From Alkaliphilus metalliredigens QYMF (GTDB lineage: Bacteria; Bacillota; Clostridia; Peptostreptococcales; Natronincolaceae): a DNA stretch of 64,000 nt. The translations under genes and the position numbers were made by a program. This document shows positions 41,886 to 51,262 of this stretch, piece after piece (positions within the stretch are counted from its first letter, which is position 1; the number at the start of each line of letters is the position of its first letter). The stretch is from contig NC_009633.1 of NCBI RefSeq assembly GCF_000016985.1, positions 1,364,001 to 1,428,000 of the forward strand, written 5' to 3'. Under the pieces are notes generated by a model. The model searched no databases and was not told the DNA's origin. It worked only from the letters and a program-made list of their open reading frames with translations.

Positions 41886-42803
41886 ATGAAACATCAAGTG
41901 AGGGCAATCGAAGAAATGCCACAGTATATAAAGCTGATTTACTGCAAATTACTAACCTATATGGTGGATCAAGACCGACAAGTTAATCAATTAAAAATGA
42001 AAGAACTATATCGTATTATGGCTAAAATACAATTAAATAGTAAGGGTAGAGAAGTATTGTTAGAATTCTTAACTGAATCAAAGAATGACATAAATACACT
42101 ATATAATGAGATCCATACAACATTAGAGGGGCAAGAATATAACATATTTCGATTTTCTTTAATGAAAGATTTTATGATTGTAATGGGGGCAGATTATATA
42201 CATAGTGCTGAAGAGCTTGAATTGATTAAAAACATAAAAAAAATGCTTAGCATATCAATAGAACAGTATGAATTTATAGAGAAAGAATACCGAAGTGATG
42301 AGAACTTTTTAGAAAACCATTTAGAGGAAGAGTGGTATCAGAGTTTAATAAAAGAGACCATTGCCCAAGGAACTGCCATTGGAATTCCAGTAGCTTCTTT
42401 AGCTGTAATTAGACATTGTCATCGAAGTCGATATGTGGAACCAACTCTAACCGATAGGATTCTAGGAAGGCAAAAAAATAAAGAGTTAGATCCGGGTCCC
42501 TCAATTGGCGCTACCCTTGCCCTAGGGGTAGTTACTTATTACGGCGTTAAATGGATTCTAAATCGTCATAATAGACAAGAATCAGAGTTAAGACGACTAA
42601 CGATACAAGAGGCGGAGCGATTACATGAAAGAGCTAAAGAATACATATTAGAAGACATTTCCCATTTAAGTACAGAACCTAATTTAGAAATAAATCTTGA
42701 GCAGACTGAACATGATAAAATTCTTGGGAAATCGGTGAAGCTAATCACTTTATTAGAAAAGACTCTAGCAACATATCATTCAACAAAACCAATTGTAATT
42801 TGA
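41886..42803 (+). CDS. Uncharacterised protein with TerB-like N-terminal region
   Basis: 305 residues. Residues ~10-140 form a helical region with MVDQDRQVNQLKMKELYRIM and MGADYIHSAEELELIKNIKKM, two acidic-helix repeats reminiscent of TerB-like domains. Two short hydrophobic stretches follow near residues 160-177 and 207-222, separated by a basic linker, then a charged helical tail. The assignment is by pattern only. ATG after GGAGGACGGGTGAC. It may be co-transcribed with the small membrane protein 56 bp upstream; a terminator follows. Confidence 0.5.
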   Translation: MKHQVRAIEEMPQYIKLIYCKLLTYMVDQDRQVNQLKMKELYRIMAKIQLNSKGREVLLEFLTESKNDINTLYNEIHTTLEGQEYNIFRFSLMKDFMIVMGADYIHSAEELELIKNIKKMLSISIEQYEFIEKEYRSDENFLENHLEEEWYQSLIKETIAQGTAIGIPVASLAVIRHCHRSRYVEPTLTDRILGRQKNKELDPGPSIGATLALGVVTYYGVKWILNRHNRQESELRRLTIQEAERLHERAKEYILEDISHLSTEPNLEINLEQTEHDKILGKSVKLITLLEKTLATYHSTKPIVI

Positions 42804-42810
42804 CAAAAAT

Positions 42811-42834
42811 ACCTCAGTACTGAGGTGTTTTTTT
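42811..42834 (+). terminator. Terminator after the TerB-like gene
   Basis: ACCTCAGTACTGAGGT, a perfect 16-bp palindrome followed by T7. Confidence 0.85.
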
Positions 42835-42946
42835 GTAGGAAAAGATAACTAATTTTGCTATAATATACCCAATGCCACATCAAATAAGACCTGATTCATG
42901 GGGGAGTCTTAATAATAAATCGAAGATGTGAAGGAGGGGGGGAATT

Positions 42947-44224
42947 ATGAAATTAAGTAGATTTAGAATAGGTTTTCTGTTAATGATACTTTGTCTTTCC
43001 ATAAGTGCTTGTACAAGCACTAGAGAAGATATTCTATCAAATCCAATAGTAGCCGTTAATGAAGAGATTGAAGAGAGCGAAGAGATTGAAGAAAACATTG
43101 AAATTCCTGAACCTGTTCAAATTAGAATTAGTGCTGTGGGAGACATCATGGTTCATATTCCACAAATCACAGCTCAATATAATCATGCAACAAAAAAACA
43201 TGACTTTACGAACAACTTTCAATTTGTAAAACCATATATAGAAAGAGCTGATCTAGCCTTGGTCAATTTAGAGACAACCTTCGCAGGAGAAGCACAGGGC
43301 TACTCAGGATATCCACGCTTTAATAGCCCAGATGAACTGGCATATGCACTGAAAAAGGCTGGATTCAAGGGTGTTGTCACGACAAACAATCATACATTTG
43401 ATACTGGGGAGTTGGGATTATTACGAACAATTGAGGTGCTAGAACAATATGAATTAAAGCCAATTGGGACAAAAAAACAAGAATCTGATGAGAGCTATCA
43501 CATTTTTGATATAAAAGGGATTAAAGTAGGAAGCACTGCTTATACCTATGAAACGCCTCCTTGGCAAGGCTTAAAAACCCTTAATGGAATTCCTGTGCCC
43601 AAGGAGCTAGAGGGGAATATTGATAGCTTTGACTACGGGAAATTGGAAATGGATTTGCTGAAAATGAAGAGGCGAATCCAGGAAATGAAGGAGCAAGGTG
43701 CTGAAGTCATTGTCTTTTACATGCACTGGGGACATGAGTATCATCGGAAACCCAATACACATCAAAAACAAATAGCCCAAGCTTTAAGTAATTATGGCGT
43801 AGACATTATATTTGGGAGTCACCCACATGTGATTCAACCTATAGAATGGGTGCAATCAGAGGTTGATAAACACAAGACATTGGTGGTTTATTCCATGGGT
43901 AACTTTATATCCAACCAACGATATGAAACATTAGAAAATAGATATACAGAGGATGGCGTTATCGTAAATGTGGATATGGTCAAAAACTTTGAAGAACAAA
44001 CAATAAAAATTGAAGAAGTCACAATCATCCCAACCTGGGTAAATCGATATTGGCAGGAGGGAAAACGGATGTATGAGATCCTGCCACTTATTATCGATAT
44101 ACAGGATCCCCAAGACTACAATCTTACTCGTGATAGTATAAAAAGAGTGCAAAACTCAAAAGAGACAACCATCAGTCATCTATTACGAGAAATGGAGGGT
44201 TTTGTTTTAGAAAAAAACAATTAG
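42947..44224 (+). CDS. CapA/PgsA-family metallophosphatase-like lipoprotein
   Basis: 425 residues. The lipoprotein signal SISACTSTRED (Cys near residue 22) is followed by an acidic linker (EEIEESEEIEE) and a CapA domain from ~residue 60: SAVGDIMVH, NLETTFAGE, TTNNHTFDTGELG, FYMHWGHEY and GSHPHVIQP provide the metal-binding Asp, Asn and His residues. CapA-type proteins take part in poly-gamma-glutamate export or related surface polymer chemistry; no capBC genes are present, so the role is open. ATG after AAGGAGG. Confidence 0.85.
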   Translation: MKLSRFRIGFLLMILCLSISACTSTREDILSNPIVAVNEEIEESEEIEENIEIPEPVQIRISAVGDIMVHIPQITAQYNHATKKHDFTNNFQFVKPYIERADLALVNLETTFAGEAQGYSGYPRFNSPDELAYALKKAGFKGVVTTNNHTFDTGELGLLRTIEVLEQYELKPIGTKKQESDESYHIFDIKGIKVGSTAYTYETPPWQGLKTLNGIPVPKELEGNIDSFDYGKLEMDLLKMKRRIQEMKEQGAEVIVFYMHWGHEYHRKPNTHQKQIAQALSNYGVDIIFGSHPHVIQPIEWVQSEVDKHKTLVVYSMGNFISNQRYETLENRYTEDGVIVNVDMVKNFEEQTIKIEEVTIIPTWVNRYWQEGKRMYEILPLIIDIQDPQDYNLTRDSIKRVQNSKETTISHLLREMEGFVLEKNN

Positions 44225-44434
44225 GCTTTTGGTGATTGTTTACATACTTCTAACTCTGTCATGGACAGCCTTAGACCTGTTTTCCTACTAGAATGCCTAA
44301 AACAAATGATTTATTAAGTGAAAATTTAGATAAAATATACAAAGTAAAAATTGCAATTTTCAGAAAATTATACAAATGAGGCGTAACATGGTATAATGAG
44401 ACGTCTAAATAAAAAAAAAATATGGAGGGATTTT
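44225..44434. promoter_or_regulatory. Upstream region of the NCS2 permease with extended -10 promoter
   Basis: TGGTATAAT (44389-44397) is an extended -10 box about 40 bp before the start codon. No canonical -35 is present. No purine riboswitch is visible. The CodY box is annotated separately. Confidence 0.6.
44355..44369. promoter_or_regulatory. CodY box
   Basis: AATTTTCAGAAAATT is a 15/15 match to the CodY consensus AATTTTCWGAAAATT. It ends 22 bp upstream of the -10 hexamer, overlapping the -35 position, so CodY binding should repress the NCS2 permease when branched-chain amino acids and GTP are plentiful. Confidence 0.85.
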
Positions 44435-45955
44435 ATGTCAAAGATAATTTATCCATGGTTCAAACGTGAGGATATTGATGGTTTTTTTGCACTATTTCAG
44501 AACAACCTAGCTAACTTTGTATTGATTGCTGTTACAATGATTGGTATTGGGTATCCTGCTCATATTGTTTATGGTAAGGTAATACCAGGGGCTGCTATTG
44601 CTGTGCTCGTAGGTAACTTTTATTATGCACAAATGGCTAAAAAACTGGCAGAAAAAGAAAATAGAACAAATGTAACTGCTTTAGCCTATGGAATTAGTAC
44701 ACCGGTTATGTTTATTTATTTGTTTGGGGTTCTAGCACCGGCACTGAGCCTAACGGGTGATGCTGAAATGGCATGGAAAATTGGAATGGCAGCCTGTTTT
44801 TTAGGGGGAGCTATTGAAGCCCTAGGAAGTATCATCGGGAACTGGGTAAGGACACATTTACCAAGAGCTGCCATGCTTGGTGCATTATCTGGGGTAGCAT
44901 TTGCCTTCATCGGTGGAGAGTTATTCTTCAATACGTATGAAATGCCCATCGTTGGAATGGTAGTTTTAGCCATAATTTTAATTGGCCTCGTTGCTAAAAA
45001 AGCAATGCCATTTAAAATACCGGCGTCATTATTTGCCATTGTAATAGGAACCGTATTGGCCTATACATTAAGAAACGTAGATCCAAGTCAAATTACTGAA
45101 GGGTTAGCCACAGTAGGATTTTATCCGCCGATTCCTACATTTGGATTTTTACAGGGTATTTCCTATTTATTTGGACCTATGCTAGGACTTTTCGCTATAT
45201 TACTTCCAATTTCCATTTATAACTTTATCGAAACAATGAATAACGTAGAAGCCATGGCTGCAGCGGGAGATGATTATGATGTTGCGGAATCACAGTTAGC
45301 AGATGGTGTTGGAACGATGATCGGTAGTATTTTCGGTGGTGTGTTCCCAACAACTGTTTACATTGCATCTATTGGATCAAAGTGGATGAATGCTGGTAGA
45401 GGATATTCTGTCCTCAATGGTGTTGTATTTCTTCTGGCATCAACATTTGGAATCATTGCAGCAATGTCTCGCATTATTCCAATACCGGTTATTGCACCAA
45501 TCTTAGTTTTTGTAGGAATCTCAATGGTTTCTCAAACATTTGCATCGGTAAAGGAAAAGCATTATCCAGCGGTGGTGTTGGCGATGTTCCCATACTTTGC
45601 CAATTACATTATGACACGGTTTAATAATGCTGCAGGAGAAGTGGTGGGAAATCTTTCTTCAGGTATTGTACCCTTAGGACAAGGAGCCATGTTTACAGGG
45701 CTGATCTGGGGATCCATTCTGGTGTTTATACTAGACAATGAATACCAAAAGGCCGCTTATGCAGCCCTAGGTGGCGCTGTGTTAGCTGGAATTGGACTCA
45801 TGCATGCACCTCAATTAGGGTTCTTCGCAGATCCACAATACGCTATAGGGTATGCCATTATGGCCGCCATGTTCATCGGATTCAAATATACTGTCAAAGA
45901 TAAGCTAGAGGAAGAAGGTAAAATAGAAGAAGCTAAGTTTGACATGGTAGATTAA
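44435..45955 (+). CDS. NCS2-family xanthine/uracil permease
   Basis: About 506 residues with 12-14 transmembrane segments. The NCS2 core is seen in NFVLIAVTMIGIGYPAHIV, NVTALAYGISTPVMF, IYNFIETMNNVEAMAAAGDD (acidic substrate-site region) and GGVFPTTVYIASIGSKWMNAGRGYS. It would import a purine, pyrimidine or related base by proton symport. The frame opens at 44396; ATG 44435 with GGAGG is the start. It is monocistronic and carries a CodY box in its promoter, pointing to nutritional control. Confidence 0.85.
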   Translation: MSKIIYPWFKREDIDGFFALFQNNLANFVLIAVTMIGIGYPAHIVYGKVIPGAAIAVLVGNFYYAQMAKKLAEKENRTNVTALAYGISTPVMFIYLFGVLAPALSLTGDAEMAWKIGMAACFLGGAIEALGSIIGNWVRTHLPRAAMLGALSGVAFAFIGGELFFNTYEMPIVGMVVLAIILIGLVAKKAMPFKIPASLFAIVIGTVLAYTLRNVDPSQITEGLATVGFYPPIPTFGFLQGISYLFGPMLGLFAILLPISIYNFIETMNNVEAMAAAGDDYDVAESQLADGVGTMIGSIFGGVFPTTVYIASIGSKWMNAGRGYSVLNGVVFLLASTFGIIAAMSRIIPIPVIAPILVFVGISMVSQTFASVKEKHYPAVVLAMFPYFANYIMTRFNNAAGEVVGNLSSGIVPLGQGAMFTGLIWGSILVFILDNEYQKAAYAALGGAVLAGIGLMHAPQLGFFADPQYAIGYAIMAAMFIGFKYTVKDKLEEEGKIEEAKFDMVD

Positions 45956-46039
45956 TTCATGAAAAATGAGACTTGATTTAGAGAGTACTTTTAACAGTAA
46001 GAGGAAGATAAAGTTTAATTATTAACAAGTCGTTAAGAA

Positions 46040-46068
46040 TTGAAAAGTTAAGAGTATTATTGTATAAT
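46040..46068 (+). promoter_or_regulatory. Promoter of the glycine cleavage operon
   Basis: TTGAAA (46040-46045), 17-bp spacer, TATAAT (46063-46068). Transcription would start near 46075, giving a leader of about 180 nt. Confidence 0.8.
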
Positions 46069-46074
46069 AGAGTA

Positions 46075-46253
46075 GAAGCAACATTCAATATTTGTTTGTT
46101 TAAGCTGGATTGAAGAAGTATAGTAAATACAATGGAAGAAGAGTAGAACGATGCTCTTCTTTCATTTTGAAAGTATAGATACTCCCCGGTGGTATCGGGT
46201 GGTTAAAAAATTAACAGGCTTTAAAGCTATAAATTATGAGAGGAGGAGTTAGA
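46075..46253 (+). promoter_or_regulatory. ~180-nt structured leader of the gcv operon
   Basis: Contains GAAGAAGAG...CTCTTCTTTC (about 46136-46163), a hairpin followed by TTTTG that could act as an intrinsic terminator, then CCCG...CGGG around GGTGGTATCG (about 46193-46201). It lacks the conserved core of the tandem glycine riboswitch. GGTGGTATCG resembles the T-box core GGTGGNACCG in 9 of 10 positions, but no T-box stem I is evident. Confidence 0.4.
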
Positions 46254-47363
46254 TTGGAAAATTCAAAAAAGACACCTTTATTCACGGTTTATGAAAAACA
46301 TAAAGGCAAGTTGATTGATTTTGGTGGATGGGCCATGCCCGTACAATTTGAAGGCATCATTCCTGAGCACGAGGCTGTGAGGTCAAATGCAGGACTTTTT
46401 GATGTATCCCACATGGGAGAAGTTGAAATAAAGGGTAAGGATGCGCTGAATTTTGTCCAGTATTTAATCACCAACGATGCTTCTCAAATGGAAAAAAATC
46501 AAATCATCTACAGTTTTATGTGTTATGAAAATGGTGGAGTGGTTGACGATTTATTGGTATACAAATTTGAGGAAGATTACTTTTATCTTGTGATCAATGC
46601 AGGTAACATAGAAAAAGACTATGAGTGGATGCTAAAACAAAGTACTGCCTATGACGTAGAGGTCAACAATATATCCAATGATGTGTCGGAATTGGCGCTT
46701 CAGGGACCCAAGGCAGAAAAAATATTACAAAAATTAACAGAGACAGATCTATCACAACTTCAGTTTTTTTATCTTCAAAGAGATGTGACCATAGACGGTG
46801 TGAACTGTTTGATATCTAGAACTGGATATACTGGAGAAGATGGATTTGAGATTTATGTGAATCCAAGTGACGCTGTACAATTATGGGAAAAACTCCTTGA
46901 AGTAGGTCAAGAGGATGGCTTGAAGCCTATTGGATTAGGCGCTCGAGATACATTGAGATTTGAAGCAGCATTGCCCCTTTATGGACATGAAATCAATCGG
47001 GATATTACACCTTTAGAAGCGGGATTTGGATTTGCTGTCAAGCTGAAAAAAGAGGTGGATTTTCTTGGTAAGAAAGCTTTGATTGAACAAAAAGAAGCAG
47101 GTTTAACAAGAAAACTTGTAGGCTTTGAAATGAAGGATAGAGGTATTCCTAGAAGTGATTATGAAGTGTATCACCAGGGTGAAAAAATAGGTTTTGTGAC
47201 AACGGGTTATTTTTCACCAACATTAAAGAGAAATATTGGTTTAGCACTAATTGATGCAAAGTATGCAGAATTAGGCAATGAAGTGGATATATTAATCCGT
47301 AAGAAGCAAGTAAAAGCTGAATTGATTTCAAAGACATTTTATAAGAAAAACTACAAAAAATAG
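46254..47363 (+). CDS. gcvT: Glycine cleavage system T protein (aminomethyltransferase)
   Basis: About 369 residues. [35 protein letters not shown] is the N-terminal signature with folate- and substrate-binding residues (the DVSHMGE motif near residue 54), with [15 protein letters not shown] mid-protein and [19 protein letters not shown] toward the C-terminus. It releases ammonia from the aminomethyl-lipoyl H protein and forms methylene-tetrahydrofolate. I chose the TTG at 46254, which has GGAGGAG upstream, over an ATG at 46236 that has none. It is the first gene of gcvT-H-PA-PB. Confidence 0.95.
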   Translation: MENSKKTPLFTVYEKHKGKLIDFGGWAMPVQFEGIIPEHEAVRSNAGLFDVSHMGEVEIKGKDALNFVQYLITNDASQMEKNQIIYSFMCYENGGVVDDLLVYKFEEDYFYLVINAGNIEKDYEWMLKQSTAYDVEVNNISNDVSELALQGPKAEKILQKLTETDLSQLQFFYLQRDVTIDGVNCLISRTGYTGEDGFEIYVNPSDAVQLWEKLLEVGQEDGLKPIGLGARDTLRFEAALPLYGHEINRDITPLEAGFGFAVKLKKEVDFLGKKALIEQKEAGLTRKLVGFEMKDRGIPRSDYEVYHQGEKIGFVTTGYFSPTLKRNIGLALIDAKYAELGNEVDILIRKKQVKAELISKTFYKKNYKK

Positions 47364-47387
47364 GTGAATGTGAAGGGAGATTTTAAA

Positions 47388-47771
47388 ATGAAGGTAATGG
47401 CAGGATTATATTATTCAAAGGATCACGAGTGGGTTAAGGTAGAAGGAAACAAAGCATATATTGGAATTACAGATTTTGCACAAAGTCAATTGGGGGATAT
47501 CGTGTTCGTAGAACAACCAGAGGTAGATGACAGTTTTGAAGCAGGAGATGACTTTGGTGTGGTGGAGTCTGTTAAAGCAGCATCTGATTTATATATTCCT
47601 TTAAGCGGAACCGTAGTAGAAGTAAATGAAGAATTAGCCGATGATCCAGCAAAAGTGAATGAAGACCCATATGGAAGCTGGATGATTGCAATTGAAATGA
47701 CGAAAGAAGATGAGCTAAAGAACTTGCTTACACCATCGGATTATGAAAAAGTATGTGATGAGGAGGCATAA
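47388..47771 (+). CDS. gcvH: Glycine cleavage system H protein
   Basis: About 127 residues. [17 protein letters not shown] carries the lipoylated Lys (near residue 63); [20 protein letters not shown] and [12 protein letters not shown] are the flanking family blocks. The lipoyl arm shuttles the aminomethyl group between P, T and L proteins. The frame opens at a GTG at 47364, but ATG 47388 with GGGAGATTTTAAA upstream fits the family N-terminus. gcvPA starts one base after its stop. Confidence 0.95.
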   Translation: MKVMAGLYYSKDHEWVKVEGNKAYIGITDFAQSQLGDIVFVEQPEVDDSFEAGDDFGVVESVKAASDLYIPLSGTVVEVNEELADDPAKVNEDPYGSWMIAIEMTKEDELKNLLTPSDYEKVCDEEA

Positions 47772-47772
47772 C

Positions 47773-49116
47773 ATGTTTCCATACATTCCCAATACAGTAG
47801 AGGATGAAAAAAAGATGCTGGCGGCCATTGGCCTTCCCAGCATCGAATCATTATTTGAGGATATTCCAGAGAATGTACGTTTAAATAGAGAATTAAATCT
47901 AGGGAAATCGTTGTCGGAGTTTGAACTAGTGAAATATATGAAAAGTTTAAGTAACCAAAATAAGAGCATTGAGGATTTAACTTGCTTTATGGGGGCGGGA
48001 GCTTATGATCATTTAATTCCATCTACAGTGGATCATGTGATATCAAGATCAGAATTCTATACAGCCTATACACCCTATCAAGCTGAAATCAGCCAAGGAA
48101 CACTTCAAGTTATTTTCGAATATCAAACAATGATTGCCAATCTAACGGGGATGGATGTAGCCAATGCCTCTTTATATGATGGTTCCAGTGCAATTGCTGA
48201 AGCGGCTGCCATGGCTGTGGATGCCACCAGAAGAATGGAAGTAATCGTTTCAAGTACAGTACATCCTGAATCAAAGCGGGTATTAAACACCTATGCGAAC
48301 TTTAAAAATATTAAAATAGTAGAAATTGAAAGCAAGGATGGCGTCACCGATGTTGAACAATTAAAAAATGCCATTTCAAAAGAGACAGCAGCTGTTATCT
48401 TACAGAATCCTAATTTTCTTGGGATCATAGAAAAAGTAGAAGAAGTGGAAAAGGCAATTCACGAGCAAAAGGGGCTGCTCATTATGAGTGTCGATCCAAT
48501 TTCTCTAGGTGTCTTGAAGTCACCTGGAGATTTGGGTGCTGATATTGCTGTTGGAGAGGGACAAGCCCTTGGAAATACATTGAGTTTTGGCGGACCTTAT
48601 TTAGGGTTTATGGCTACAACAAAGAAATTAATGAGAAAGATGCCTGGAAGAATCGTAGGAGAAACCACAGATGTTAATGGAGAACGTGGATTTGTGCTAA
48701 CACTACAAACCAGAGAACAACACATTCGTCGTGAAAAGGCAACCTCTAATATTTGTTCTAACCAAGCATTGAATGCATTAGCAGCAGCTGTCTACTTGAC
48801 AACATTAGGAAAAGCAGGATTGAAAGAGGTTGCTCTTCAAAGTACTCAAAAAGCACATTATGCATTAAAGGAAATCACAAAGTCTGGAAAATATCAACTT
48901 GCATTCAATCAACCTTTCTTTAAGGAATTTGCAGTGAAAACCGACGTGACAGCGGAAGTGGTACAAAGTGGGCTACTTGAAAAAGACATATTAGGTGGAT
49001 ATCATCTTGAGAAATTTGATCCAAAACTAAAAAATATGCTCCTATTTGCTGTGACAGAAAAGCGAACTAAGGGAGAAATTGAACAATTAGCTCGGGTTTT
49101 GGGGGGGATAAAATGA
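47773..49116 (+). CDS. gcvPA: Glycine dehydrogenase (decarboxylating) subunit 1
   Basis: 447 residues, the N-terminal half of the P protein as a separate subunit, as usual in Gram-positive bacteria. It begins [42 protein letters not shown] and [18 protein letters not shown] are family blocks of the fold-type I PLP enzymes. With GcvPB it decarboxylates glycine and loads the H protein. The frame opens at 47743, but ATG 47773 follows GATGAGGAGGCATAAC. Its end overlaps gcvPB by 4 bp. Confidence 0.94.
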   Translation: MFPYIPNTVEDEKKMLAAIGLPSIESLFEDIPENVRLNRELNLGKSLSEFELVKYMKSLSNQNKSIEDLTCFMGAGAYDHLIPSTVDHVISRSEFYTAYTPYQAEISQGTLQVIFEYQTMIANLTGMDVANASLYDGSSAIAEAAAMAVDATRRMEVIVSSTVHPESKRVLNTYANFKNIKIVEIESKDGVTDVEQLKNAISKETAAVILQNPNFLGIIEKVEEVEKAIHEQKGLLIMSVDPISLGVLKSPGDLGADIAVGEGQALGNTLSFGGPYLGFMATTKKLMRKMPGRIVGETTDVNGERGFVLTLQTREQHIRREKATSNICSNQALNALAAAVYLTTLGKAGLKEVALQSTQKAHYALKEITKSGKYQLAFNQPFFKEFAVKTDVTAEVVQSGLLEKDILGGYHLEKFDPKLKNMLLFAVTEKRTKGEIEQLARVLGGIK

Positions 49117-50573
49117 AAAAATATAATCAATTGAGCTTTGAACTATCAAAGCCTGGAAGAATAGCCTATCAGCTACCAGCTTGTGATGTGCCTGAAGTCA
49201 ATTTATCGGAAATACTCCCGGCGGAAATGATTAGAGATCAAGACGTTGAATTACCAGAGTTAAGTCAAGGGGATGTCATGAGACATTATACCCTACTATC
49301 CAATAAAAATTTCGGTGTAGATACAGGTTTTTATCCTTTAGGATCCTGTACAATGAAATATAATCCTAAGGTAAATGAAGACATTGCAAGATTAGCAGGA
49401 TTTAGTCATATTCATCCCTACCAACCAGAGGAAACAGTACAGGGTGCATTGGCATTAACCTATGAATTAGATCAAATGCTTTCTGAAATCACTGGAATGG
49501 AACGGGTGACCCTACAGCCTGTAGCGGGATCTCATGGAGAAATGACAGGGCTCATGATAATAAAAGCCTACCATGAAAGTCGTGGAGATCATAAAAGGAA
49601 AAAAATAATTTGTCCAGACTCTGCCCATGGAACAAACCCTGCCAGCGCTGCTGTTGCAGGATTTGACATCATTGAAGTAAAATCCAATGACCAGGGCGAA
49701 GTAGATGTTGAAAGCTTAAAGGCAGTATTGAGCGATGAAGTTGCTGGTTTGATGCTGACTAACCCCAATACCTTGGGGTTATTTGAGACAAATATTAAAG
49801 AAATGGCACAGCTTGTTCATGAGGCTGGTGGGCTTCTCTACTATGATGGTGCCAATACAAATGCGATTATGGGAAAAACCAGACCAGGGGATATGGGATT
49901 TGACGTGGTACATTTAAACCTCCATAAAACCTTTGCAACCCCTCATGGTGGTGGTGGTCCAGGAAGTGGCCCTGTAGGAGTCAGAAAAGATTTAGTTCCT
50001 TTCTTACCAACTCCAGTGGTTGAAAAGAAAGAAGACCGGTATATATTAGATTATGATAGACCTCAATCCATTGGGAAAGTCAGTACATTCTATGGTAACT
50101 TTGGCGTTACGGTCAAAGCCTTTGCATACATCTTATCAATGGGAGGAGATGGCTTGAAGAAGGCAAGTGAAATGGCTGTCTTGAATGCAAATTACTTGAT
50201 GCATTTATTGAAGGACCATTATGAAGTAGCGGTCAATCGTGTTTGTAAGCATGAGTTTGTGCTTGCGGGCCTTAAAAAAGAAATTGCAGAGATGAGCACA
50301 TTAAATATCGCCAAGCGATTATTGGATTATGGGTATCATCCACCCACTGTGTACTTCCCACTAATTGTTAGAGAGGCCATGATGTTTGAGCCAACTGAAA
50401 CGGAGAGCAAAGAAACCCTGGATCAATTTGCAGATGCCTTAATCAAAATTGCCCAAGAGGCCAAGGACAATCCAGAGTTGGTTAGTTCGGCGCCACAACA
50501 TACATCTGTAGGCAGGCTAGATGAAGCAAAGGCAGCAAGAAGTCCAGTTGTAAAGTGGCAGAGAAGCCAATAA
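49113..50573 (+). CDS. gcvPB: Glycine dehydrogenase (decarboxylating) subunit 2
   Basis: 486 residues. The PLP-binding Lys is in [20 protein letters not shown] near residue 272; [17 protein letters not shown] and [18 protein letters not shown] are further signatures. It is the catalytic C-terminal half of the P protein. Start ATG overlaps the gcvPA stop (ATGA). It is followed 11 bp later by the remains of a dihydrolipoamide dehydrogenase gene. Confidence 0.95.
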   Translation: MKKYNQLSFELSKPGRIAYQLPACDVPEVNLSEILPAEMIRDQDVELPELSQGDVMRHYTLLSNKNFGVDTGFYPLGSCTMKYNPKVNEDIARLAGFSHIHPYQPEETVQGALALTYELDQMLSEITGMERVTLQPVAGSHGEMTGLMIIKAYHESRGDHKRKKIICPDSAHGTNPASAAVAGFDIIEVKSNDQGEVDVESLKAVLSDEVAGLMLTNPNTLGLFETNIKEMAQLVHEAGGLLYYDGANTNAIMGKTRPGDMGFDVVHLNLHKTFATPHGGGGPGSGPVGVRKDLVPFLPTPVVEKKEDRYILDYDRPQSIGKVSTFYGNFGVTVKAFAYILSMGGDGLKKASEMAVLNANYLMHLLKDHYEVAVNRVCKHEFVLAGLKKEIAEMSTLNIAKRLLDYGYHPPTVYFPLIVREAMMFEPTETESKETLDQFADALIKIAQEAKDNPELVSSAPQHTSVGRLDEAKAARSPVVKWQRSQ

Positions 50574-50584
50574 ACACAAGAGAA

Positions 50585-50842
50585 GGGTGTATTCCCACAA
50601 AAGCCCTATATAAAAATGCAGAGGTCATGAACACATTAAAGAATATTGAGGAATTTGGAATTACACTTAGTGATTATCAATCCAAACCTTGTGAAGGCAA
50701 CTTTGAAAAATGGTGAAGAACTAGAAGTGGAATTCAAGTTGATGGACAATACCAAACAACTGTAGAGGGGATTTATGCCTTTGTAGAAGCGGTTATGGGA
50801 TTGAGTGGAGAAGCAATTCATATGGCAGCATTAAGAAGATAG
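50585..50842 (+). pseudogene. Decayed dihydrolipoamide dehydrogenase (L protein) gene
   Basis: The first frame from 50585 reads GCIPTKALYKNAEVMNTLKN, the redox-site region of lipoamide dehydrogenases (normally NVGCIPTKALL); a later frame reads LVKATLKNGEELEVEF; a third reads VDGQYQTTVEGIYAFVEAVM, matching the NAD/FAD-domain motif V-x-T-x-V-x-GIYAIGD. About 350 of 450-570 codons are missing, the first redox Cys and FAD motif are gone, and the frame changes at least twice. Its position right after gcvPB fits a former gcvL. A functional L protein must be encoded elsewhere if the operon works. Confidence 0.85.
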
Positions 50843-50887
50843 AGAAATAAATATAGAGAAATAAATATAGAGAAATAAATATAGAGA
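50839..50887. repeat. 14-bp tandem repeat, 3.5 units
   Basis: ATAGAGAAATAAAT repeated at 50839, 50853 and 50867, then a partial unit. It lies directly at the end of the decayed L-protein gene; polymerase slippage is the likely origin. Confidence 0.85.
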
Positions 50888-50896
50888 TAGAAACAT

Positions 50897-50927
50897 AGAA
50901 TCTACTTAGTTCATCTAAGTAGATTCT
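50897..50927 (+). terminator. Terminator of the gcv operon
   Basis: AGAATCTACTTAG, TTCAT loop, CTAAGTAGATTCT, then TTTATTT. Confidence 0.92.
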
Positions 50928-51262
50928 TTTATTTAAGCACTTGAAATTTTAAATAACCCTCATTAAAAATGTAAGTGCGTTATGAGTCAATGCAAAAGCA
51001 GTAGACGAATTTTTGATTGAGTGAAATTTTTTCCAATAAAAAGGATTTTGATGGGTAAAAGGAGAAGATAAGAATAATTATTAGTAAATGAAATGAAGGT
51101 GAAGATAAAAGTGAAATGGGCAGGATGAAAACATGTAGGCTTCACAATTAAAGTAGCATGATAATTTGAATAAAAGAAGTATATAAATAAAAGTAACATA
51201 TGATTAAAAGAAAACATAAAACCTGAGGAGATCAATATAAAAAAGCCTTTGGGAGAGGTAGG
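50928..51262. other. Intergenic region, no gene
   Basis: A-rich DNA. I see no structured RNA or credible small gene. A minus-strand 82-codon frame is a low-complexity artefact. Confidence 0.55.

Noticed and set aside
46190-46215. T-box core-like GGTGGTATCG before gcvT
   Set aside because: No stem I, specifier loop or following terminator/antiterminator pair could be identified; kept only as a finding about the leader.
50839-50887. CRISPR-like repeat
   Set aside because: The 14-bp units are directly tandem without spacers.
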